Assembly (NCBI GenBank): GCA_016789905.1
Contig: JAEUQC010000187.1
Span: 1-40,084 of the forward strand
Length of the DNA: 40,084 nucleotides
Source of the DNA: Bryobacterales bacterium
GTDB taxonomy: Bacteria > Acidobacteriota > Terriglobia > Bryobacterales > Bryobacteraceae
Reading direction: 5' to 3'
Position 1 is the first letter of the stretch; every line of letters starts with the position of its first letter. The notes under the pieces are model-generated. The model was not told the DNA's origin and searched no databases. It was given only the letters and a program-made list of their open reading frames with translations. The position numbers and the translations under genes are program-made. Below are positions 28,876 through 36,826 of this stretch, piece after piece.

Positions 28876-30119
28876 GGACCTTCCGGGATGACCGCGACGC
28901 GGGCGCTGGCGGGCAAGTCACTCAGGGCGGCAGCGACGGCGGCGTTGACATCGTCGAATGTACGTCCCCAGAGTTTGTCCCGGTAGCGAGTTTCCAGGCC
29001 GGGCACATAGAAAAGCAGTTCCTTGTCGCGGCAGACCAGGGCGAGCTTCTCCAATTGCCATTGGTCGACGACGACAGGGTTGGCGGCGACATGGTCGAGG
29101 AAGGCTTGGGGCGTGGGGAACCGTTCGAGCATTTCGCAGAACTCGGGCGCGCCGGCGCCTTCGGAACAGGCGGAGACGACCAGGATGCGGCCGCCAGGCT
29201 TCACAATGTGGCTGGCCGCAGTGATGCCCTTCACTGTCTGATAGAAAGTGAGGTCGAGCGGATAACCGGCGGAGGTGGTGATGACGGCGTCAACAGGCTC
29301 GTCAATGCGCTCCAGCATCACCTTCCCCACGAACTCCATTCCGCGCCGGTGTGCCTGCTCCGGGTGGCCGGCGAAGACTTGGGCGATCTTGCGGTCTCGG
29401 GTGAGCGAAACGTCGACGAGAAAATCGTGACGGGCAATGCGGGAGATCTCGATGAGTTCGCGGTGGAGGGGGTTGTCCTCGACGGAACCTTCGACTGCTC
29501 GACGGTCCCGCATGAACTTGGGGCTGTGGAGCACTTTGATAGTTTCCTGGGCCGCGAGGCCGGGGGCGATGAGTTTACGGCCACCCGAAAAACCGAGCAT
29601 GAGATGCGGTTCGATGAAACCGAGAGTGATGTGGAGATCAGCGGCAATAAAACGAGTGTCGATATGAACGGGGGTACCGGTGGAGGTGTCGCCCAGGTAG
29701 GTGTGCTCGGCGAGTACCTTGGCGTGGTGGTTGACGACGCGGATTTGGCCGTAGAGATCGGGACCTATGATCTCGCGGATTTCTTCTTCAGTGGCGGGGC
29801 GATGGAGTCCGGTGGCGATGAGTACAGTGACATTCTCGCGGGAGATGCCGCCCGCTTCAAGGCGGGCCAGCAGTGGGGGGAGGACCAAACGGTTGGGGGC
29901 GGGGCGGGTGATATCGCAGACGGAGATGGCGGCCGTCTTCTTGCCGCGGGCCAGTTCCGCCAGCGGGGCAGTTCCGATGGGAGCGTCCATCGCCTCTTCC
30001 AGCGCGGCGATTCCATCGGCCAGAGCGATAGCCGAGCGAGCCTCCAAGAACTGATAGCGGCGCTCTTCGGGCAGATCCGCGGCCAAACCTGTTTTGCCAA
30101 AAGCCAATTCAATTCGCAT
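28836..30119 (-). CDS. larA: LarA-type nickel-pincer lactate (2-hydroxyacid) racemase
   Basis: The 427-residue protein carries the active-site pattern of LarA. TGLHRP gives His106, GFIEPHLMLGFSGGRKLIAPG (in parts) gives His172 and Lys182, and VLHSPKF gives His198, equivalent to His108, His174, Lys184 and His200 of the Lactobacillus enzyme. SVCDITRPAPNR near residue 70 is also conserved. The Lys would hold the pyridinium-derived nickel-pincer cofactor. The cofactor-building genes larB, larC and larE are not in the window. LarA relatives act on several 2-hydroxyacids, so lactate is only the default substrate. I prefer the ATG at 30119 to an upstream TTG. It overlaps the convergent gene by 40 bases. 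Confidence 0.92.
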   Translation of the reverse strand: MRIELAFGKTGLAADLPEERRYQFLEARSAIALADGIAALEEAMDAPIGTAPLAELARGKKTAAISVCDITRPAPNRLVLPPLLARLEAGGISRENVTVLIATGLHRPATEEEIREIIGPDLYGQIRVVNHHAKVLAEHTYLGDTSTGTPVHIDTRFIAADLHITLGFIEPHLMLGFSGGRKLIAPGLAAQETIKVLHSPKFMRDRRAVEGSVEDNPLHRELIEISRIARHDFLVDVSLTRDRKIAQVFAGHPEQAHRRGMEFVGKVMLERIDEPVDAVITTSAGYPLDLTFYQTVKGITAASHIVKPGGRILVVSACSEGAGAPEFCEMLERFPTPQAFLDHVAANPVVVDQWQLEKLALVCRDKELLFYVPGLETRYRDKLWGRTFDDVNAAVAAALSDLPASARVAVIPEGPYVLARVEEAVPA

Positions 30120-30230
30120 TCTCTGCAACGTAACACGATTCTGGCGTGAAACGCTTCGGGAAAAAAATTCACAAACCTTTGCGCATCTATTTTTGTGTTT
30201 GACGCGTTAAACAAGTGAAGGGAACGGACG

Positions 30231-30368
30231 ATGAGCCTACCAATGACAATTCCAGTGAATGGATTGGCCGCTACGGCGGTGGTGGCGGGGCTGTATATTT
30301 TGAGTCTGTTTCTTACTTCTTTGACCTCGCGTCCGCCTCGGGTGGAAAGCGTCGACACGCAGAAATAG
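30231..30368 (+). CDS. Single-helix membrane microprotein (45 residues)
   Basis: An ATG at 30231 is preceded by AAGGGA at a workable distance and opens a 45-codon frame: MSLPMTIPVNGLAATAVVAG, then LYILSLFLTSLTSRPPRVES and VDTQK. One transmembrane helix (about residues 12-32) is followed by a short basic tail. The end of the helix and the first tail residues resemble the next microprotein at 30419 (LxxFLxxLTSxP). No known family is recognised. The overlapping open frame starting at 30215 in another register is less convincing for this first half. Confidence 0.6.
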   Translation: MSLPMTIPVNGLAATAVVAGLYILSLFLTSLTSRPPRVESVDTQK

Positions 30369-30418
30369 CGGTTCTGCCCATTGGCAGACGAATTGCAAAG
30401 AAATCTGCGGAGGGATCT

Positions 30419-30541
30419 ATGCCGGTCGGTGGGTTGATCGCTGTGTTCGTCATACTGGGGTTGTTTCTCAGCATGTTGACGTCGTCTCCGCGCACAATTC
30501 CACCCAAACGCGACAAGTCCAGTTCGGACACAGTGGCGTAG
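30419..30541 (+). CDS. Single-helix membrane microprotein (40 residues), paralogue of the preceding one
   Basis: The ATG at 30419 has GGAGGG just upstream (5-8 bases), an unusually good Shine-Dalgarno match for this window. It encodes MPVGGLIAVFVILGLFLSML, then TSSPRTIPPKRDKSSSDTVA. One hydrophobic helix (residues 4-20) is followed by a Pro/Lys/Ser tail. The helix-tail junction (LFLSMLTSSPRTI) matches that of the upstream microprotein (LFLTSLTSRPPRV), which suggests a small tandem duplication. Function unknown; such proteins often bind larger membrane complexes, but nothing here shows a partner. Confidence 0.65.
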   Translation: MPVGGLIAVFVILGLFLSMLTSSPRTIPPKRDKSSSDTVA

Positions 30542-30583
30542 CGATTCGGGGCGACGTCTGGGGAGCGGCGCTACAATGGGCGA

Positions 30584-32161
30584 ATGGCAGGGTTCATTCG
30601 TTCGCTGACGTTGATTTTGGCGGCCGTTCCGGCATTCGCCCAGAGTCCGGAATATGACATTTGGATTTCGGGAGGGCGGATTCTGGATGGAGCGGGGAAT
30701 CCGTGGTTCGTGGGAGATGTAGGGATCAAGGGCGACACGATCGCCTATGTTGGGCCGAGCCGAACCGCGACGGCGCGGCAATTTCTGGACGCGCGCGGAA
30801 AAATGGTCACACCTGGGTTCATCGATACCCACAGTCATGGGAGACGCGGGGTTTTTGAAGTTCCTAGCGCCGAGAATCAAATCCGACAGGGTGTGACAAC
30901 GATCATCGAGGGGCCGGACGGATCTTCGCCGCTACCGATTGGCGAGTACCTGACGCGATTTTCGAAAGTCCCGGCGACGACGAACTTCGGGCTGCTGGTG
31001 GGGCAGGGGACGGTGCGCGAAAGGGTGATTGGTCTGAAGGACCGGAAGGCGACGGCGGAAGAGATTAAGCGGATGCGCGAAATGGTGCGCCAGGCGATGC
31101 GGGAAGGCGCGTTTGGCCTTTCAACGGGCCTGTTTTATGTCCCAGGGGCGTTTACGCCCATCGAGGAGGTAATCGAACTGGCGAAGGTGGCCGGTGAAAT
31201 GGGCGGGATCTACACGTCGCATATGCGGGATGAAGCGGCCGGAATTGCCGATTCGGTGAAGGAGTTGATCCGGATTGGCGAGGAGGGACACCTTCCTGCC
31301 CAGATTACGCACCATAAGGTGATGAGCGGGAAGAATTGGGGAAAATCGGCGGAGACGTTGCAGTTGGTGGAGGCGGCGCGGCGGCGCGGCGTGGACATTT
31401 CGATTGACCAGTATCCGTATACGGCCTCGTCGACCGGCCTGGCGGCACTGGTGCCGAAGTGGGCGCTGGAGAGCGGACAAAAGTCGTTCCGGGAGCGCGC
31501 CGGGGCGCCGGAGCAGCGGGCACGGATGCGGGTGGATATTGTGCGGAATTTGAAGGAAGATCGCGGATCGGGGGACTTGAAGAATGTCGTGTTCGCTAGT
31601 TGTGCCGGGGACCGTTCACTAGCAGGAAAGAATCTGCGCGATCTGACCGGGTCGGACGACTTCGAGAAAGCGGCGGAGCACGTGATCCGGTTACAGGAAC
31701 AGGGTGGATGTTCGTGCATTTATCACGCCATTTCCGAAGCTGATGTGGAACGGATCATGCGTTATCCGGGAACCATGATCGCCAGTGACGGCGGCATTCC
31801 GGTATTCGGTGAGGATGTGCCGCACCCGCGCAATTATGGGACCTTTGCGCGCGTCTTGGGGCGGTATGTCCGGGAACGGAATGTGCTTTCGCTGGAGGAT
31901 GCGGTGCGCCGAATGACGAGCCTGCCGGCGGCACGATTTCGTATCCCTGACCGGGGCCTGCTGCGGCCCGGTATGAAGGCCGATGTGACGGTGTTCGATG
32001 CGGGGACCGTAATCGACAAGTCCGAGTTCGCCAAGCCACACCAGTACGCCGAGGGCTTTTCGCATGTCCTGGTGAACGGGACGCCGGTGCTGGTGGACGG
32101 AAAGATGCTGCCGGCTCGGCCTGGCCGGGCGCTGTTTGGGCCTGGGCACGGAAACCAATGA
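30584..32161 (+). CDS. Exported N-acyl-D-amino-acid deacylase (amidohydrolase superfamily)
   Basis: The 525-residue protein has a signal peptide (MAGFIRSLTLILAAVPAFAQ). It then follows the amidohydrolase layout: ISGGRILDGAGNPWFVGDVG, the metal motif GFIDTHSHGRR (His83/His85), GVTTIIEGPDGSS, EGAFGLSTGLFYVPG, YTSHMRDEAAG and ITHHKVMSGKNWG. Further marks are the late Asp motif IASDGGIPVFGEDVPHPRNY and the C-terminal LLRPGMKADVTVFD. This is the D-aminoacylase/NagA-like family that removes the acyl group from N-acyl-D-amino acids in the periplasm. Its stop overlaps the GNAT gene by 4 bases. Export fits a role in scavenging D-amino-acid derivatives, for example from cell walls. Confidence 0.9.
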   Translation: MAGFIRSLTLILAAVPAFAQSPEYDIWISGGRILDGAGNPWFVGDVGIKGDTIAYVGPSRTATARQFLDARGKMVTPGFIDTHSHGRRGVFEVPSAENQIRQGVTTIIEGPDGSSPLPIGEYLTRFSKVPATTNFGLLVGQGTVRERVIGLKDRKATAEEIKRMREMVRQAMREGAFGLSTGLFYVPGAFTPIEEVIELAKVAGEMGGIYTSHMRDEAAGIADSVKELIRIGEEGHLPAQITHHKVMSGKNWGKSAETLQLVEAARRRGVDISIDQYPYTASSTGLAALVPKWALESGQKSFRERAGAPEQRARMRVDIVRNLKEDRGSGDLKNVVFASCAGDRSLAGKNLRDLTGSDDFEKAAEHVIRLQEQGGCSCIYHAISEADVERIMRYPGTMIASDGGIPVFGEDVPHPRNYGTFARVLGRYVRERNVLSLEDAVRRMTSLPAARFRIPDRGLLRPGMKADVTVFDAGTVIDKSEFAKPHQYAEGFSHVLVNGTPVLVDGKMLPARPGRALFGPGHGNQ

Positions 32162-32658
32162 CCGGGGCGTGCCGGATTCGACCGGCTTTGCCGGAGGAGA
32201 TGGACCTTGTGCGAGGCCTGTTCCGGGAGTATCAGGCGGCGATTGGCGTGGACTTGTGCTTTCAGAGTTTTGAGGCGGAACTGGCGGGCCTGCCTGGCCG
32301 TTACGCGCCGCCGGGGGGAACGATCCTGCTCGCTGGTGACGGAGACGGCGTGGCGGCGCTACGGGCGTTGGACGCAAGCACAGCGGAGATGAAGCGGCTT
32401 TTCGTGCGGCCCGCGGCACAAGGGAGCGGGTTGGGACGGGCGTTGGCGGAAGGGATTATCGATGTGGCTCGCCGGCGGGGGTTTTCGCGCCTGCGGTTGG
32501 ATACGCTGCCCATGATGGGAAGGGCAATCGCTATGTATCGCGCGCTTGGGTTTGTTGAGATCGCCGCGTATACCGGGAATCCGGTGCCGGGGGCGATGTA
32601 CTTTGAACTTCGCCTAGGCGATGAGGGCGGGGACGGGCCGGCCGTGGATATCGGATAG
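32158..32658 (+). CDS. GNAT-family N-acetyltransferase
   Basis: The 166-residue protein shows the GNAT fold: IRPALPEEMDLVRGLFREYQ at the N-terminus, EMKRLFVRPAAQGSGLGRAL as motif A with the acetyl-CoA loop Q-x-x-G-x-G, then LRLDTLPMMGRAIAMYRALG and a VEIAAYTGNPVPGAMYFEL ending, as in small-molecule or amino-acid acetyltransferases. It starts inside the stop of the deacylase gene (ATGA), so the two are expected to be made together. Its last 45 bases overlap the end of the convergent DUF1501 gene. The substrate cannot be read; an amino acid is a reasonable guess from its neighbour. Confidence 0.88.
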   Translation: MTGACRIRPALPEEMDLVRGLFREYQAAIGVDLCFQSFEAELAGLPGRYAPPGGTILLAGDGDGVAALRALDASTAEMKRLFVRPAAQGSGLGRALAEGIIDVARRRGFSRLRLDTLPMMGRAIAMYRALGFVEIAAYTGNPVPGAMYFELRLGDEGGDGPAVDIG

Positions 32659-33960
32659 GTTCACATCGCGGCCGCCGAAGCGATAGGTGAGGCGCGAGTA
32701 GTCGAGGCCGAGCAAAGTGAGGATGGTGGCGTGCAGATCATGGACCGTCATTACGTTTTCGACGGCATGATTGCCCAGTTCGTCGGTAGCGCCATAGATG
32801 AGACCTCGCTTTGCGCCGCCGCCCGCCATCCAGATGGTGAAGCCGAAGGGGTGATGGTCACGGCCGTCTCCGTTGCCTGTATCAGGCGTGCGGCCGAACT
32901 CACCGGCCCAGATCACGAGGGTTTCGTTGAGAAGGCCGCGGGACTTGAGGTCTTTGATGAGAGCGGTGACGGCCTGGTCCGTAACGAGAGCGTTGGTTTG
33001 GTGGCCTTCGCGGAGTTTGTCGTGCTGGTCCCAGGTGCCGTTGTTGCCGCCGAAGAGATTGGGCGGGGTGATTTCGACGAAGCGGACGCCGGCCTCGACA
33101 AGGCGGCGGGCGCGCAGGCACTGGAGGCTGTAGGCGCGTTGATGCGGGTTGCTGCTGTTGAGGCCGTAGAGTTCTTTCGTGGCCGGGGACTCCTTGTCGA
33201 GGTTGAGAACGTCGGGCGTTAGGGCTTGCATGCGGTAAGCCATCTCGAAATTCTTGATGGCGGATTCGATGGCGTCGCTATGGCCGGTGCGGGCGAGGAA
33301 GGCTTGGTCCTGAGCGGCGAGGGCGGCCATTTGGGCACGCTGAAGGGAATCAGGCGATGCGGGCACGATGTTTTCAACCGGTACGCCGTCGGCGCGGACG
33401 GACATGGCTTGGTGGGTGGCGGGGAGGAAGCCGTTTGAGAAATTCTCCAGGCCGCCGGGCGGGTTGTCGCCGTGGTTGAGAAGGAGATAACCGGGAAGGT
33501 TTTTGTTGGCGCTCCCGAGGCCGTAATTGACCCAGGAGCCGAGGCTTGGGAAGCCCCCAAAGTTGCGGCCCGTGTGAAGAAATACGTTGGCGCGGGCGTG
33601 GAGGGGGAACTCCGATTTCATGCTGCGGATGACGCAGAGTTCGTCGGCGACCTGGGCGATGTGCGGAAAGAGTTCGCTGACCGCGAGACCGGATTGGCCA
33701 AACTGTTTGAATTTCCAGGGGGAGCCGAGATATTTGCGTTTGGGGCCGGAGACGTAACTTTCGAGCTTGGCCTGCTGGCCGTCGAGTTGGGATAGCTTCG
33801 GTTTGGGGTCGAAGCTGTCCATGTGCGAGACGCCTCCGGGCATGAAGCAGAAGATCACATTTTTCGCCTTGGCGGCGAGGGGTTGCTGGGCGGCGAGAGC
33901 CTGCCAGGCGAGGTAGCCGAAGCCGTTGGATGCGGTTTGGAGAAGCCTGCGGCGGGTCAT
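32614..33960 (-). CDS. DUF1501 (sulfatase-like) secreted protein
   Basis: The 448-residue protein starts MTRRRLLQTASNGFGYLAWQ, a twin-arginine type signal. It shows the DUF1501 layout: IFCFMPGGVSHMDSFDPKP, WKFKQFGQSGLAVSELFPHI, ADELCVIRSM, GFPSLGSWVNYGLGSANKNL, LRARRLVEAGVRFVEI, LVIWAGEFGRTP, RDHHPFGFTIWMAGGG and LHATILTLLGLDY. These proteins belong to the alkaline-phosphatase/sulfatase superfamily and are almost always encoded beside DUF1549/DUF1553 cytochrome-type proteins, as here. Substrate and reaction are not known. The start lacks a clear Shine-Dalgarno sequence. A strong palindromic terminator separates it from its upstream partner by about 40 bases. Confidence 0.92.
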   Translation of the reverse strand: MTRRRLLQTASNGFGYLAWQALAAQQPLAAKAKNVIFCFMPGGVSHMDSFDPKPKLSQLDGQQAKLESYVSGPKRKYLGSPWKFKQFGQSGLAVSELFPHIAQVADELCVIRSMKSEFPLHARANVFLHTGRNFGGFPSLGSWVNYGLGSANKNLPGYLLLNHGDNPPGGLENFSNGFLPATHQAMSVRADGVPVENIVPASPDSLQRAQMAALAAQDQAFLARTGHSDAIESAIKNFEMAYRMQALTPDVLNLDKESPATKELYGLNSSNPHQRAYSLQCLRARRLVEAGVRFVEITPPNLFGGNNGTWDQHDKLREGHQTNALVTDQAVTALIKDLKSRGLLNETLVIWAGEFGRTPDTGNGDGRDHHPFGFTIWMAGGGAKRGLIYGATDELGNHAVENVMTVHDLHATILTLLGLDYSRLTYRFGGRDVNLSDIHGRPVPALIA

Positions 33961-34000
33961 TGCTGCTGTTATTGTACGCGCTGGGCTCCCCCCAAAAAAA

Positions 34001-34033
34001 AGATTAAATTGGTGCCTGGCACCAATTTAATCT
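34001..34033 (-). terminator. Perfect 33-base palindrome with T-tract between the cytochrome-type and DUF1501 genes
   Basis: AGATTAAATTGGTGCC (34001-34016), one base, then GGCACCAATTTAATCT (34018-34033) are perfectly complementary, and the plus strand has eight A residues at 33994-34001. Read on the minus strand this is a 16-base-pair stem followed by eight T residues, a textbook intrinsic terminator. It overlaps the last two bases of the cytochrome-type gene's stop codon and ends 34 bases before the DUF1501 start. Its centre, GGTGCC-T-GGCACC, resembles the GTGTC-T-GACAC element at 13504. Confidence 0.85.
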
Positions 34034-36824
34034 AGTGGAGGTAGAGGAACTCTTTGCTGTTGAATAGGGTATGGGCGAGCTTTTGCCAGGCGGTTGCGTC
34101 CTTAGCCGGGTCCTGGTGCGTTGCGAACTTGGCCAACAGTTGCAGATAGGCCTCCTTCTCCGCGTCCGAAGGTGGTCGGCCTAGGGCGAGGTTGAACATC
34201 GCGGCAATCCGGGATGCGTTGGTATCGTCTTTTCGCTGGACCAGTTGTTCGGCCCAAACGTGCGCCTGCTGATGAACAAACGGGTCATTCAGCATGGCGA
34301 GAGACTGCGTCGGGACATTGGTCACGTCGCGGTTACCTCGCGTTTGCAGCGGGGCTGGAAAGTCGAAAATCTCCAGAAACTTGGGGCCCTGCATTCGAGT
34401 GACCTTGAGGTAGATGCTGCGGCGGCCGTCGCCATCGAGCGGACCTTGAAATAACCGGCGATACTCGGTGAGCTCCGTTCGATGCGGCTGAACGCTGAGG
34501 CCGTACATTTTCTCATCCAGGCGGCCGGAGACCGCGAGCAACGTGTCGCGAACCGATTCGGCATCGAGACGGCGAATCTGGTTTTGGCGCTGGAAGGCAT
34601 CGGATAGGAGAAGTTCCCGTAACAGGCGTTTGGTGGACCAGCCGTGACGCATGAATTCGGCGGCGAGATGATCGAGCAGCGGCTGGTTGGAGGGGGGATC
34701 GCTGAGCCGGCCGAAATTGTCAGTCGATGTGACGATACCTGTGCCGAAGACGTGATGCCAAACGCGGTTTACGTACACGCGGGCCGTTAACGGATTCTCC
34801 GGGTTGGCGATGGCCTCGGCCAACTCCAGTCTTCCGGAGCCGCTGGGATTGACGGCGCGGAGACGTTCCGGCATGAGGGAGAGGAAATGGCGAGGGGCCG
34901 GCCGGCCAGGATTCCGCGCCTGGCCGCTTAGAAGGATGGGATGATCGGCGCCCGGGTCCAGATCGGCCAAGGTGTTGGCGACTGAGGGGAGTTCCAGTGT
35001 GGCTTCGGTCGCACGAAACTCTTCAACAAAGCGGGCCAGGGCTGGGCTCGCCTGCCGGGAATTGGTGAGCAGACCCGTGGCGAGTGCCTGGGTCAGCGCG
35101 GCAACGTCGAGATCGGTGGCCTGGCCGGTGCTCCAGCGGCGGATGGCGGCGGCTAGCCGGAGTTCGACAGTGGTTGGTCTGGGCTGGTCGGCATCGTCGT
35201 GATACCAGGCCCTGCTGACGGCGAACCAGGAGCGTTGGACTTTTTCATCGGGGTTCGTTTTGAATTTGCCGGGGCGCTCGGGCAGACGGGGATTGTCGGT
35301 GATCGTGTTGATTTCGATATAGGTGCGGAGGGGTTGGTCGTTGCGGGTGGGGACTTTTTCCAGGTGCGGCGCAGGGTCCTCGATGAGCTTGTGGTCCTCG
35401 CCGATCACACAGTGATCCATTACCGTGCGGTGGGCGGCGGCGCTGGCGCCGGCGAGTTGAAAGGAAAGATATTTCTTGTCACGGGGAAGGAAAGGGGAAC
35501 GGAGAGCGCCGTTCCATTTGCTCGTCGTGGCATTTGTGGCCAGCCCATCAGGAAAAATGATATCGATGACCGCGGGGCCTGTCGCGGCGATGGCGAAATC
35601 GCCGGCCTTTACCGGTTCCAGCCCGGCGCCGGTGGCGGACCAGCCGGCGGGAAGGCCGTGGCTGAAATCCACCGAGGGCGCGGGCCATTGCGGCACAGGA
35701 ACGGTTGACTCTCCGGCCTGTCGCAGCCAGATGGCGGCAAGTTCGGAGCGGATACGCGACTTTAGATCCGTAAGGTCCGGTTTTCGCGGCCGATTGAGCG
35801 TGGCGACGATGGGGCGGGCGCTGTTGATGATGCCGTAAAGGGCGTAGTAGTCCTCAGTGGGGATGGGATCGAACTTATGGTCGTGGCAGCGGGCGCAGGA
35901 GACAGTAACGGCTTGGAAGGCCTTGGTAAGGGTATCGATCTGATTGTCGACAACATCGGTGCGAATTTCCGGGAACTGGTTGCAGTTGTCATGGCCCATT
36001 TCTCCAAAGCGCCAGAAGGCGGTGGCGAGGGCGGACTCGTTGTGTCCATCGATTACGCGGGGATTTTTGAGCAGGTCGCCGGCGACGTGTTCACGGATGA
36101 ACTGATCGAACGGGAGGTCGCGGTTGAAAGCGCGGATGAGATAGTCGCGGTAGCGCCATGCCCCGTGGATTTCATAGTTCCACTCGTAGCCGTAGGTTTC
36201 GGCATACCGCATCAGGTCCAGCCAGTGGCGAGCCCAACGTTCGCCGTAGCGGGAGCTGGCGAGCAGTTGGTCAATGTAGTTGGGCCAGGCGGCGGGTGTG
36301 TTGTCATCCAGGAACGTGGCGAGGATTTCGGGCTTTGGCGGCAGCCCTGTGACGACATAAGCGGCGCGGCGGGCGAGGGTGTGTTTGGCGGCCGGCTGGG
36401 GCGTGGTGTTGAGGAATCGATCAATGGACTGGGGGGCGGGTTTGGTGAGGGGTTGGAAGGCCCAGTGCGGGGCCTGTGGTTTCGTGGTCGTATTCGAATT
36501 CGGCCAAGGCGCACCGGCGTTGAGCCACTGGTCGATCGCATCAATTTCGGCCGGAGAGAGTTTGCCACCGGGCGGCATTTTTAACGGGCCTTGTTGGCGG
36601 ATAGCTTCGCGGATGAATTCGGGGCCGGGTCCGCGCTGGCCCCCCTTTAGAACCGCTTCGCGTGAGTCCAGACGGAGGTCGGAAAACTGGCTTTTCGCGC
36701 CGTGACAGCTCTGACATTTGGCGGCCAAAACGGGACGGACCCGGCTTTCAAAGAAAGCCGGGTCCGCAGTTGACTCCTGGGCGTTCGCGAGAGTGGCGAG
36801 GGCGGCCAGGAGGAAGAAGCGCAT
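34032..36824 (-). CDS. Exported cytochrome-type protein: PSCyt1 + DUF1549 + DUF1553
   Basis: The 930-residue protein has a signal peptide (MRFFLLAALATLANAQ). A planctomycete-type cytochrome c domain follows, with the heme motif CQSCH at 37-41 and LKMPPGGKLSPAEIDAIDQW. DUF1549 covers about residues 130-340 (RRAAYVVTGLPPKPEILATF, YGERWARHWLDLMRYAETYG, TVSCARCHDHKFDPIPTEDY with a second CxxCH). A linker with a carbohydrate-binding-like beta region comes next, and then DUF1553 (about 620-900: NPLTARVYVNRVWHHVFGTG, VSTDNFGRLSDPP-like, GRRSIYLKVTRM). The start at 36824 follows the receptor stop by two bases. The family is abundant in Planctomycetes and Solibacter, where it is thought to take part in extracellular polymer use; the reaction is unknown. 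Confidence 0.9.
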   Translation of the reverse strand: MRFFLLAALATLANAQESTADPAFFESRVRPVLAAKCQSCHGAKSQFSDLRLDSREAVLKGGQRGPGPEFIREAIRQQGPLKMPPGGKLSPAEIDAIDQWLNAGAPWPNSNTTTKPQAPHWAFQPLTKPAPQSIDRFLNTTPQPAAKHTLARRAAYVVTGLPPKPEILATFLDDNTPAAWPNYIDQLLASSRYGERWARHWLDLMRYAETYGYEWNYEIHGAWRYRDYLIRAFNRDLPFDQFIREHVAGDLLKNPRVIDGHNESALATAFWRFGEMGHDNCNQFPEIRTDVVDNQIDTLTKAFQAVTVSCARCHDHKFDPIPTEDYYALYGIINSARPIVATLNRPRKPDLTDLKSRIRSELAAIWLRQAGESTVPVPQWPAPSVDFSHGLPAGWSATGAGLEPVKAGDFAIAATGPAVIDIIFPDGLATNATTSKWNGALRSPFLPRDKKYLSFQLAGASAAAHRTVMDHCVIGEDHKLIEDPAPHLEKVPTRNDQPLRTYIEINTITDNPRLPERPGKFKTNPDEKVQRSWFAVSRAWYHDDADQPRPTTVELRLAAAIRRWSTGQATDLDVAALTQALATGLLTNSRQASPALARFVEEFRATEATLELPSVANTLADLDPGADHPILLSGQARNPGRPAPRHFLSLMPERLRAVNPSGSGRLELAEAIANPENPLTARVYVNRVWHHVFGTGIVTSTDNFGRLSDPPSNQPLLDHLAAEFMRHGWSTKRLLRELLLSDAFQRQNQIRRLDAESVRDTLLAVSGRLDEKMYGLSVQPHRTELTEYRRLFQGPLDGDGRRSIYLKVTRMQGPKFLEIFDFPAPLQTRGNRDVTNVPTQSLAMLNDPFVHQQAHVWAEQLVQRKDDTNASRIAAMFNLALGRPPSDAEKEAYLQLLAKFATHQDPAKDATAWQKLAHTLFNSKEFLYLH

Positions 36825-36826
36825 AG

